This document shows, piece by piece, positions 12,701 through 24,700 of a DNA stretch of 64,000 nucleotides. Numbering within the stretch: the first letter of the stretch is position 1; every line of letters starts with the position of its first letter. Both the position numbers and the translations under genes were made by a program. The DNA comes from Dipteris shenzhenensis (Eukaryota; Polypodiophyta; Polypodiopsida; Gleicheniales): NCBI GenBank assembly GCA_047967505.1, contig CM106538.1. One strand, given 5' to 3'. The notes below the pieces were generated by a model. The model saw only the letters and a program-made list of their open reading frames with translations, was not told the origin of the DNA and searched no databases.

Positions 12701-15700
12701 CGTCATCTTTTCACCCTCAGTCTGATGGACAATCAGAGCAGGAAAACTCTACCATCTTGGATATGTTTAAATGCTATGTCTCAGACCACAAAAGCAAATG
12801 GGAGCATTATTTGCCTTTGCTGGAATATGCTTACAATAATACGGTGCACACATCCACAGGTAAAGCACCTTTTGAAATAGTGGAAGGTGCCAGGAAGATA
12901 CCTCCCATTTTGCATACAGAAGAGAAAATCTTCGAAGCTGATCGTTTTGTGGAAAGCCTTGAAGAGGCTTACAAGAAGATCAAATATGCCTTGCAAAGAA
13001 GTCAGGACAAGCAGAAAAGAGCAGCAGATAAGCACCGCAGGGAATTGGTATTCACAGAAGGTGATTGGGTTTTGCTGCGTTTTTAGAAGGCAAGGCTGAA
13101 AAATAAGAAAGGCAAGGAAAGGTTGTACACAAAGCTGAACATGCGTTACTATGGTCCTTTCCAGGTTTCTGAAAAGATAAACGAGGTAGCTTACAGGCTG
13201 AAGTTGCCTCCGCATTGGAAGATACATAATGCCTTTCATGTGAGCTTATTAAAGCAATATCATGTAGATATTCCCGAGGATTTACCTGATGAGGTGCAGC
13301 CTGAAGTGGAAGAACAGGATGAACTTCTGGTCCCAGAGCAGATTCTGGCACACAGAGATAGAAAGCTCAAGGGTAAAGTTATCCGTTGCTACTTGGTAAA
13401 ATTTCAAAATTACCCATCACTTGATGCGAAATGGATGGAGGAAGGTGAACTGGCAGATTCACCTGGGATATTGCAGCTTTACCTTGATGCTTTCCAATTA
13501 GAGCCGACTGCGGTTCGGGCTCCTACAAGTAGTTCAGCAGAGCGAGCGTCTGGAGCATTACCTGGTGTTCGAGAGGGGGGTAGCACCTCCACTCCCTTAG
13601 TACAGACGGGCTCACTGTGATTTCATGAGGTCGCTTGATGACACTATATGTTTCATCCGAGATACTGAGGTGACAGTATTTCTACTGTGAGACCTCATGA
13701 TATTGATGCATCTTGACTATTGATCGCCGAGGATCACATAGATTTTGAGCAGTGTATATGGATGGATGCATGCCTCTCCTAGCCATATTTTCACTGTCTC
13801 TGTATACTATAGCTGCAGCTTTCTTGTATACTCTTTTATGCTATATTTCATGCTCGCCTCTGTGTTTTGGGGCAGCAAACTGTCGTTTGTTTGCAAAGTG
13901 GCTTTTTTTGGACCTTTTTGCTTCTACCGCCTCCTGGGCCTCTCCTCTTGCAAAGCTACAGCTTTCTGTTGAATTTTGAGTGGTCCCATGCGCTGGTTGA
14001 CTGGTTTTTCTCAGTTTTGGAGGACTTTCCGGCGATGAAACTTCTCTCAATGCATCCCTCTCTGAAGCACGCTTCTTTTGAGCCCAAGAACTCCCACTTC
14101 TTCGCGATAGAAGTGCTTCTTTTTGCATTTTTCAGTGGAATTCTTGCTGGTCGGCTCTTGTAAATGCTCTTTCTTCATGCCTTTGCTCTCCTCTTTGGCT
14201 GAGAATGCAATTGGGCATTGGCTACTATGTCCTCTTGGCGATTGAGGACTTGGTTCGAGTTTTCAAGGCTTGGTGAGTTGTGATTTTGCTGCTCCAATTT
14301 CTTTTTGCCATAAGCTATTCGTGTGCCGCCTCTTTCTTGGCTCACAGGTGCCCAGGCAGTGCTACATGAGTCATTCTTTGGTTGGGTACTTTGCTGATTT
14401 TATTTTGGAGCTTTGAAAAGCTTTGTGAATGCCATCTGGAAACCACTCAAAGAGAGTGCAGCTGGGGTGCAGTGTGATTGCATCTGGACAGCCAATGGAA
14501 TTGCACTCGGAAAAGAGAATGCCTTTGGGTTGAGCCTATGGGTCAAGTGCACTTATGTGATGGTGTTCTATGCTTGAAAGCCTTGTGAAGGCTTAGTGAA
14601 TTGGGGCTGCGTGCTCAGTTGCAGGAAAGGTCTCCCAGATGCAACTTGTAATCATTTCATTGTGAAATATAAAGAAATACCGAAAGGGGCGCCACGGTGT
14701 TTGGGGCCAATCGGGTGCACTTGTCTATGTCTGTTGAGCAGGGGCATTCTAGCCTCCATCCCTTTTTCAGTGGTTTTGTTTGTGAACAAATGGGTAAATG
14801 CCAAATGGTGATCATGCAATGGTTAATGGTTGTGATATATGCTTTGTGAGCTGTAAATAAGTGTTGAAGTGATTAAAGGTTTAGTTCCACTGCCCTCTGA
14901 ATGATTAGAGGCCGGTTTCAGTTCCTCTCCACTCTCCTTCACATTCACTTGTCTCTTCCCTCTTCATCCCTTGAAGGGAGCAAGAGTGCACATGCAAAGT
15001 GCAACTTGCACTTTGTTTTTTCACTTTCTCTTAGGAGGTGTGCAAGGAAGGCTACTGACATGCGGTAGAGGAGATCGTGCTTTTGGGAATTGTACTTGTG
15101 GTGGAGCTTCATTTTCAGCCTGATTGGGATGTGTATAAAGATCTCCTTTCTCTCTTCTATCTGTCTCTCTTGGTAAAAGATCGCTTCCAATTTTGTGTAT
15201 TACATCCATGGCGAATTCTCACAATAGGTGGGATGTTATAGCAGCTAGTTTCTGCTATGCATGATGTTGTCGATGGTATTTTGTCTGTCTTTATGTTTCG
15301 AAACTGTGCTTTTTGATATTCTTTTACATCATGAGTTTGAGCATCCATCTCGTTATACATTGGCAAATCTGTAAGCCTGCAAAGATTGGATAGTCTGGCT
15401 ATTGTTTAATTTGTTCTGATTTTGCGCCTTGTGTTTTTCACAAAGATTGTTTGCAGTTTGTTGAGGTACCGATGAAAGTATCTCTTCTTCTTCTCTGTTT
15501 GTGTTTACTCATCAACACAAACCTTGACCTTATTTGGGAAGGATGGAGATCCTGAGTGCAAGAGTAGCCAACATGCATTAGAAAGCATGTCACTTACAGG
15601 TAGAGGATGGTATTGTCATTATACTTGAAAGGGTTGATACGCACAAGTGGGAAAATTAACATCAGGTTTAAGCAATCTTCAATTTACATGCAACAGATGT

Positions 15701-18700
15701 GCATAAATTTGACCACATGATTATGATATGGTCTTTCCAGTGCTTGACTTCAACCTTGTGTTACTTTGGATGTTTGTCCTTCTCTGGCTACGAGGCAATT
15801 CCTTTCATCTAGCTTAGGTGATCCCATTCGCTTAACTGTTCTTGGGGCATTCCTACTACGTGATCTGCAGATTTGTGCCCTATATTTGCATAACAGTGGC
15901 GTTGCCAAGGCTGCAGAAGTGTTAGCAGCAGCGTCTAGCCTTTTGTCAGCCCTGTAGGCAGCACTTTGCTGCAGGTGTGTTGCCTTCACGTGTTGTTCTC
16001 TGTTGAAGTTGCAGGTTGCTGTATTTGCTTTTCCAGGTTAAACAGTTCATGTATTTGTGACACATAGGAAAGCTGGGTAGCTTAGATTTTTTCTGTATAT
16101 GATCTGCATCTATTGATGGGCTCATGGAGGGAGGTGTTACAGTATATGTGGGTGCCCTTTGAAGCTCTGATATTTTGGGTAAGAACAAGTGACAGGTGGT
16201 GTATGTTTGACCAGTCAAACTTTCTTCATGTAAAAAACTGTGTATTCTGGGCAATGCAGTGTTCAATATATCACATTATACTTTTGCAGGACTGGTATGA
16301 CATCTGTATCGGTTCCAATTTCTTTAGAATAGTCTGCTGCATTTTGTATGGCTGGTGGAGATCTTGTAGATCTTGAGTTATTGTTTGTATGTTTATTTTT
16401 GCAGGGGCAGCTGCAAAGTGGACTTTATCTTGTTGCAACTCCTATTGGCAACTTGGAGGATATAACTTTAAGGTAAGTTATTATTATGCTACTTGGATTT
16501 GTCGAGTTTGTGCTTTCTTGTGGGCTGTGTGGATCTACAAGTTTGCAGGGTGAATACAGTTGCCATGACTCCATGTCAGGGTCACCAGAAAACCCATTTC
16601 ATGACCCTGAAACGTTTCGAAACGTTTTGCCGAAACAGGTAATTTATGGTGAAACTCAAAAATTAGGGTTTTGGGTAAAAATTTGTACGGGTGCCCGTAG
16701 CCTTATGGGTAATATTGTGCCTGCTGCTCATCAATTCCCGCCTACTCCTTGCTGCTTACTTGGTTGAGCTCTCTTTCTCTGCTCATCAATTCCCGCCTAC
16801 TCCTTGCTGCTTACTTGGTTGAGCTCTCTTTGCTGCTCATCAATTCCCGCCTACTCCTTGCTGCTTACTTGGTTGAGCTCTCTTTCTCTGCTCATCAATT
16901 CCCGCCTACTCCTTGCTGCTTACTTGGTTGAGCTCTCTTTCTCTCCTTTGCTTGCCTCTCCACCCTCATCCCTTTCCTTGACTCTCCATTCCTTGGGCCT
17001 CATTTGGTATCCTTGGACGCTCTTGGAAACGTTTGCAGGCTGCAGCCCGGGCTGGCTGTTTTGGACTGTGGAAAGCCGGCCAGTCCTCCTCATTATCTTC
17101 TGATTATTTTACATATATTAATTACACTTGTTTCTAGGCAAAACTCTTCATATTGTGGTCCAGCTTTGTTCTTCAATAAAAAATGGGGTAGGATCTGAGT
17201 GCCAAGAAGGTCACAGTTCTGTTGCAAAACGACTAGAACACCAAAAAGGGCATACTGGCTGACTGACCTCCTAACCATGAGACCCATACAATGTTTCCTA
17301 TTTTGCATTTCCCCCAGCTAATGATGGCATGGTAAGTCAATTGTATTTGAAAAGGCACATGACACGAAGTATGACGTGGGGTGATTTTGTATTCTCTTTA
17401 TTTGCACCTGGCAATGTAGGCTTGCTTTTATTGGCCTGTCTTCTTAATGCATCTATTTGAATGGTCTTTGTTTGGTTTTCTAGGTGTGTCTAATTAAAAG
17501 GTCCTCATGGTCTTGTCTATTTCCATAAGCTGTATCCAATTATCCAAACAGCGTTCTAGATAGCCTTTATCAAGTCTTCTTATGTGTTTGGTATCTCGCC
17601 CAACATATAAATTACACATACTTCAAGTTTGGATGACCATTAATGATGGAATAGGGTTATACTTTAAGGCAGATGCTATTTCACTTGTGACATCTTTCTA
17701 CTATAGAGCATTAGGATTGTAGTAAAAACCATTGTCGCGCCCTACTCTTTTAGAATCTTTGCTTTTTGAAAGAGAAAATAACTCTACTTTTTAAGGGGAC
17801 TATAGCATGGAGATATGCGAATCGATAGTCCCATTGCATTGTATTCAACTTGAAATCCCAATTAGTGTAGTTGGAGTTCATCGTCTTGGTTTACAAAAAT
17901 AGGGAGTGCACACAAAAGCAAAGGCATACATTGCAATGCAAAAAGCAACTAATCAAATTACTCGAAGAATTGATACAAGACTGATAACTGAACAAGGATC
18001 TTGAACCACCTCTATGTGTTGAAGCTGGTAAAGGTTGAAGTGGTCAAGGAGTTCCTTAGTAAGATCAAGGTGGTTTGGGACTAGCTAGATGTATACCAAG
18101 AACTTGGCAAGGCTTGTACGGAGCAAGCTACCTCGGAGCTACCAAGACTTTGTCACGGCATTGACAACGGGTTAGAGGAGCATCGTAATTATGTCTGAGG
18201 AACTCCGGTCATGGTCCTTGAGGAAGAGCTTCTGATGAAGATGTATGATGGCTCGGACACTGACAAGGCCCTCAATGCACAAGCAAAGGCAACGGCAGAG
18301 GAAACCTATGATCTCTATAAGAATAAGGAGGTCAAGTGCTTCTATAGCAACTATGCCAACTAAATAGAAAGAAAGCAATAGACAAGAAGGACGACAATGA
18401 GAATCCCAAGGATGAGACCAAGAACAATAGTAATGTCGTCATCGAAGAATTGTTCATCATCTTTAAGGAGATAACATTGATAGCTAGTGTGGTATCAACT
18501 AGAAGATGTTGGTACTCTGATAGTGGTGTCATTGATAGATGACTAACAAGAGTGAGCGGTATAGCTCACTCAGACCAGTGGATCCTAGATATTCAATCAC
18601 AATTTGTGACAACTCAAAGTGTCTAGTGGAGGGAATAGCCAGTCTTCATTCCATCACTAAAAAAGGTGAGACTAAAGCACTTAAAGATTTGCTTTTATTT

Positions 18701-21700
18701 CCTAAAATCTACAAGAACCTTCTCTCCATTCTCGTTGTTACCAAGAGGGGAATGAAGTTAGAGTTTGATCATTAGGGTGTTAGGATCCTTGATGAGAAGA
18801 GGAAAGTCGAAGGACTTGGAGTGTCAGTCAAGGGTCTCTACAAGATCAATATAGTCAAAGTCACATAAGAAGGTTCTTGCATGATGGTCAAGAAAACATT
18901 GGTGTAGTGTCCAGTATAGAGACATGAGCCTTCAGAGTATTCACCCAATGGATAGTGAATGATAAAGAAGTCAAGGTCGAGCCATTGCATTTTCAGAAGC
19001 CGCTACAAAGGACACCTATGAGACTTCTTTGATGCACATGCAGACTCAACTCTACAAGAACCTTCTCTCCATTCTCGTTACCAAGAGTGGAATGAAGTTA
19101 GAGTTTGATCATTAGGGTGTTAGGATCCTTGATGAGAAGAGGAAGGTCGTTGGACTTGGAGTATCAGTTTATGGTCTCTACAAGATCAAGATAGTCAAAG
19201 CCACATCAGAAGGTTCTTGCATGATGGGCAAGAAAGCATTGGTTTAGTGTCCAGTAGAGAGACACGAGCCTTTAGAGTATTCACCCAATGGATAGTGAAT
19301 GATAAAGAAGTAAAGGTCGAGCCATTGCATTTTCAGAAGCCGCTACAAAGGACACCTATGAGACTTCTTCAATGCACATGTAGACTACGGAGCTAGTACA
19401 TAGGATATAACCCTAATTTCGGCATGTATCATAAAGTCCAAGTCAATTTGGTAGACTTTAACTTGATAGCCAAATACATTTAATGAAGTGGAGGAAGATC
19501 CAAATTGGGAGGAAGCTATGAAGGTTGATATGAAATCCATACCCTGAAATCATACTTGGGAGTAGCTAGCTTGCAAAGAGGAAGGTCATAGCACATGGGT
19601 CTTCAAAGTCAAGTACAATTCTGATGGCTTATGAGACGAGCACAACTTGATTAGTAGCCAAGGGATATGCTCAGGCATAAGAATTCGGATTGTCTGAAAC
19701 TTTTGCTCTGATAGAAAGAATGAGTATCATCAAAGTAGTTCTTGCTATTGCTTCACATCATAGATAGCTAGTGCTTCACATCATAGATAGCTAGTGCTTC
19801 AAAGGGTCATGAAATTAGCCTTTCTAATGGAGACTTTAGGAAGAAGTTTATATATAATAGCCTTGACGGTTTCAGCTTCCAAGGAGCAGAAGGCACTCTA
19901 TGGGCTGAAACAAGCCTTGAGGACATGGTGCACACACATTGATGAGTACTTCAAAGATATCAGATTCTTCGAAAGTACTTTGAAGTTCAAATGCCAAATT
20001 ATACCTTCTCTGGGAAGGAGTAAAGAGAGTCCTCCTTATTTTGTATATTGATGATGTAATCTTCAGGAGGAGGAGATCAAAGAAATCCAAGGGCTCTTGA
20101 AGGAGTAGTTCAAGATTATGGATCTTGGATTTTGATGTCACTTTCTCGGAATCGAGGTGCATGAAGATGAGGATGGCATCTTTATCTCATAGAAGTACAC
20201 CATAGAGGTTCCGGAGGTTTATCAGCTGAAAGAGTGTATACGTGCAGCAAGACCAATGGAGGTGAACGCAAGGCTGTCATGGGGGGAATAGTGGTACTTG
20301 AGAAAGATAGGAAGCTAGAAGAGGCTTGCTTTGTAAAGTGGGAAAAGTACTATTCCATTGGAAGAGAGATGGCATCGAGATCGATGTTCGACATTGCTTT
20401 GCAGCTCCACGATGGATGTTGTATGGGGAATGCATGCCTTTTTATGTAGAATACCTAGTGGAGCGTTTGTGCAAGGAGCCACACACTGTGGTAACCATTG
20501 CTGAGCTCGTGCTATGGGAGCTTCAAGCAGAAGATTCTCTCTCTGCCTTGAGAATAGAAGACATTTTTGATATGCAAAGCGGTATGGCTTAGATGGATGC
20601 TAGATGACGTGGGTTCTGGGTAGGATGATTTTCCATCCTTCACTATGACAATGAGGGTTGCGTAGCAATTGCAAAGAACCAAGTATTTTATGCTCGGACA
20701 AAGCATATGGAATTTCAATACTATTTTGTTTGACAGAGATCATCACCAAAGAGATTATTATCTTGTATTGTCTAGCCAAGGAGAACGCTTTAGATGTCTT
20801 TTTGAAGGCACTTAGTTGTGAGACTCACGCGTACATGTTCAAGCTTCTTAGCAGGAGCAATAGTCCATAATGTGGACACTGGCAAGGGGGTGTTGGAGGT
20901 CAATCCTCCACTCCCCATACTCTTCACCATAGCTTAGTTGCTCACTTGTACGGCCCCCAAATGAGGAGAATCCATGCACATGATAGCTTATGTGAAGTTG
21001 GGGTGCATGTTCATCATTGAGCAGCCATTCGTCATCAAGACTAGTGGGGCTGCATGTAGTAGAACAGCTTTAGGCTGTCCATGCTTGTTGACATGGCTCG
21101 TAGGTCACGTGGAACAGTATAGAATGAGTAGCAATCAATATGGTGTGCTGACTTAGCATATGGCCCACATAGACTATATGGATGTTGATGCAGCAGTAGC
21201 GTGTCAGGCACTGCGATGATCTGGACAATCCAGTGGTACAACTCCCATGTGGCAGTTCAGGTTGTGCTGACTTAGCATATGGCCCACATAGACTATATGG
21301 ATGTTGATGCAGCAGTAGCGTGTCAGGCACTGCGATGATCTGGACAATCCAGTGGTACAACTCCCATGTTCAGGTCGCTAGGTTGGCTACAAGCCTGGAT
21401 AAAGTTGGTTGTTGGTTGATTTTGGCCTAGGGTTGGGCCCATTGCATGGGTTCTACAAGTGAGAATTGCACTTTCAGTCTCCGTCACACACTCATAGGTC
21501 TTTTCAAGTGTGGCACATTGTTCCTTCACCTCCTGTCTTAGGAGTTGCGCAAGGAAGGATAGTGACATCCATTAGAGGAGAATGTGGTCTCCTATGATGG
21601 AGCTTCAGATTTCAGGCGGTTGGGTTGTGCTTATTTAGATCCACATTGTCTCTTCTATATATCTTTGATGTGTGAACTATTCTTATTTAACGGTTGCTTC

Positions 21701-24700
21701 CATTGTTGTGCATTACATGCATAGTCGACTATCTCACATGCCCCTTATAAAAGAAAGGTGCCCTCTTAACTATTGATTGGTAGGTTAATTAGCTTTTTAC
21801 TTTTTCAAGTCCAATATTGTGGTGGAGGTTACTAGTTTAGCTGAAACTGTAGCCTCGTGGGTGTGCACTGTTTGATTGTAGGAGTGTGGCTTGGTATTCT
21901 GTGTGTGTCAGGCTGGGCCGGTGAACAGTGATAGCCAATGGGATCGGTTCAGGGTGTGCCCTGGTTGTAATTTTGCTATTACTTTTTCCTAAAGAAGAAT
22001 TAAGAAATACCGCAAGGGGCGCCAAGTGTTTGGGGCCAATCGATGTCGTTGTATGATCATTGAGCACGGGCATTCTAGCCTCACCTGTATTTTCTTTTAT
22101 GCTATTTGATGTGGTGTGTTTAATTGGGTGCTAAGTGGCTGTAATTTACGGCGTGATCAGAGATAGTTGAGGTTTACCGCCCTTTGGGGTTCCGAAGGCC
22201 GGTTACAATCCATTTATACAAAGTCTTTGTACTGAGTTTCTGTCGGCAGTCCAGAAGTGAAGGGCAAACTCAGCCATGACAAAGGCTAGCACTAAAGGAG
22301 AAGGCTAATCAAAATGTAGTCCAAAATCTCTTCATTCAAGCTACAACTGCTTGTGAAGTCTAAACGATTTCATTTTAGTCCATACACATACGCATGGTCC
22401 TATCATGATTTCCCGCATCATTCACCAACCTTGAGCACAGGTTATCTAATGCACAAGATAATTGCTAGGATACTAATACACAATCTATCTCGCTTTACAC
22501 GTGTGCACACAAGTAGATAGAGGATACTTCTAGATCTAAAGATGACATAGGTAGAGGTACATTACAAAACCTGTCCCAAAACTCTAGCTAGGTATGCCAC
22601 CACTATGAGCCTAGGCTCACAGCCTCACCATCTAGAATCTCCCTCACCGTAGGGCTAGCTACGAAATCCAAGGTTAGCCAAACATGTAACAAGATCCAAT
22701 CTTAAGCATAAACCACGACACCCATAGGAGGCATTATAAATCATCAATCCGCCACTGCATCAAACTGGCAAACTGTGCATCCCAATTGCTAGAGCAAGGC
22801 ATAGGCATAGGCATCCTTTGACCTCAACAACCTGGTATCAACTTGGGTTCACCCTCTGTAACTGGGTGATTGCAATAGACCCAAGGAATCTTGTAGAGAA
22901 TCTCAAATAGAGAACTAGAAACAAAGACAAGGAAAGAGAAACTGGGCTGGAACTCCGGGATTGTGCGCCCACAGCACGGGCTGCAACCAAAAACACCTGC
23001 CCCACACTAGAACAGGTTCTCGTGGTATCCAGAACCCCGCCAAAGACCTCAAAACAGAGATTCGCAGCAAAAAACCCTAATTCGCAGCAACAAAAGTCTG
23101 CCTCGGGCTGCGTGCAAGTGCAAAACGCATGCAACAAGGTTTGTACAGGCTGTATGGCCCAACCGTACAGTCCGTACACAGTTCCTGCAGCCTGGAGAGA
23201 TTTTGTACAATTTGTACGGACTGCATGTCAGTCTGTACAGCCTGAAAAATCCGTCGTACAGGAGGCCAACAGCAGGAAGGGCTCCAGCGATTTGCAGATG
23301 GTGCTCCCTGGCTTGGACTGCGTGCACAGGACTGGAAAGCAAGGGAACGATGGAAAACGACGACTAGATAGCAACCAGCAGCCTGGAGCAAACAAGAGAA
23401 GAAGGAGATGGCGAATTTTGGAACAGGCTCTAGAATTGGATGCCAGCTGCCCTAATAGGAGGGAGATGCTAAAATTGGAGCTGATGGGCTGCATGCGTGA
23501 CACGTGGCACATTAATGCCCCTAACCCCGTATACCAAGGAAACGTTGGTTTCCTAGGGGTAACTTTTAAAGGCTCTAACCCCACTAACCAATGACAAACA
23601 TTGGTACTATCTAGGGGCAACCTTTCGATCCTTTTTAACCCCTCTTCCCACATGAAACTTCGGGAATCTATCTGGGGGTAAACTTCCTAGCTCTGTCGCA
23701 CCCCTCCGCGAGGTCAACGTGATGCCATGCCTTGATTCTAACAGTTAGGTCTAGCCAGTGTGTTAGATGTTAACACTAGGGTCTTTCAGGAACTGACTGC
23801 TCCTCTAGGCTAGTCCCCCATGGCCAAACTGGTTATAAACTTAGTCATAGATTATTTGCTGACAAAATTCACGTCCCCGTGACATAACCCCCACTTGAAA
23901 CAGCAAACATAATGGTTTGCTGCTCCAAATTACAGCAAATAACAATGCAAGAAGTAGGGCATGAATAACCCATCCAATGATATACAACTGGCCATGAACA
24001 TATGGTCTAGGAGAGCACGTGAATCCACCATCCATAAGTCTAGGCATAACCAACTGGAGTGACTACCACCAAGCGACCCTATGATACCCTATGAGCTGTC
24101 CGTATTGAGGAGGTGGAGGCATGAACCCCCTCGCGAGCACCAGGTACTGGCTCCAGACCGATGCTCAGCTGAACTTGTATGTCCCTCGACCGTAGTCGGC
24201 ATAAGCTGGAATGCACCCAAATATAGCCTCACTAGCTTAGGTGATCACATCTGCTAGTTCACCTTCCTCCAACCACTTCACATCTAGCGCTGAATAATTC
24301 TTAAACATTACCAAGTAGCGACGTTGAATGCGATGCCGTACTTTCCTGTCAGAGTGTGCCAAAATCTGCTCAGGAACAAGTACCTCATCAAGCTCTTCAA
24401 CCTCGGGCTGATCCTCATGGAGCATATCATCTGGCACTTCACCTTGAAAAGGTTTCAATAAACTAACATGAAAGGCATTATGAATGGTCTAGTGATCCGG
24501 TAGCTTCAACCTGTAATCTACATCATTTATGGATGCCAAAACTTGGAAAGGACCATAGTACCGCATCTTCAACTTTGTGTACACTTTATCCTTGCCTTTC
24601 ATCTTCTTTAGTTGTGCTTTCTGAAAATGCAGCAGTACCCAATCTCCTTCTTTCATGATCATTTCACGGCGGTGCTTATTTGCTGCCCTTTTGTGCTTAT

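Larger units (their letters stand above)
6120..14925 (+). mobile_element. Ty3/gypsy chromovirus-like retrotransposon, full span with target duplication
   Basis: The element is bounded by the 5-bp direct repeat GTTCC (6120-6124 and 14921-14925), starts TGTCACGGGG at 6125 and ends GGTTTCA at 14920. Order inside: 5' LTR, primer site, gag, protease, RT, RNase H, integrase, chromodomain, 3' LTR. Gag sits in one frame and pol in another over their lengths. Damage consists of ten in-frame nonsense codons, an 83-bp frameshifting duplication (9408-9573), a 491-bp inverted duplication (9785-10275) and loss of the first 556 bp of the 3' LTR with most of the polypurine tract. If exon 1 is correct it lies in intron 1 of rsmI, same strand. 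It cannot be autonomous. Confidence 0.92.

Noticed and set aside
7842-13620. Reassigned genetic code with TAA/TAG read as glutamine, as in some ciliates and green algae
   Set aside because: The intact rsmI exons end in TAA and use CAA/CAG for Gln throughout, and other elements have TAG for Trp and TGA stops. Methylation-driven decay explains the pattern.
16725-16943. CRISPR-like array
   Set aside because: The repeats are contiguous, with no unique spacers, and the DNA is a eukaryotic intron.
16486-17103. Leu-rich repeated frame that looks like a transmembrane or LRR protein
   Set aside because: It is generated by the 55-bp minisatellite, which is open in several frames; no start context, splice sites or homology.
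23022-23653. 190-codon plus and 141-codon minus frames as a gene
   Set aside because: They lie inside the LTR region of the minus-strand chromovirus, contain no domain, and overlap each other on both strands.
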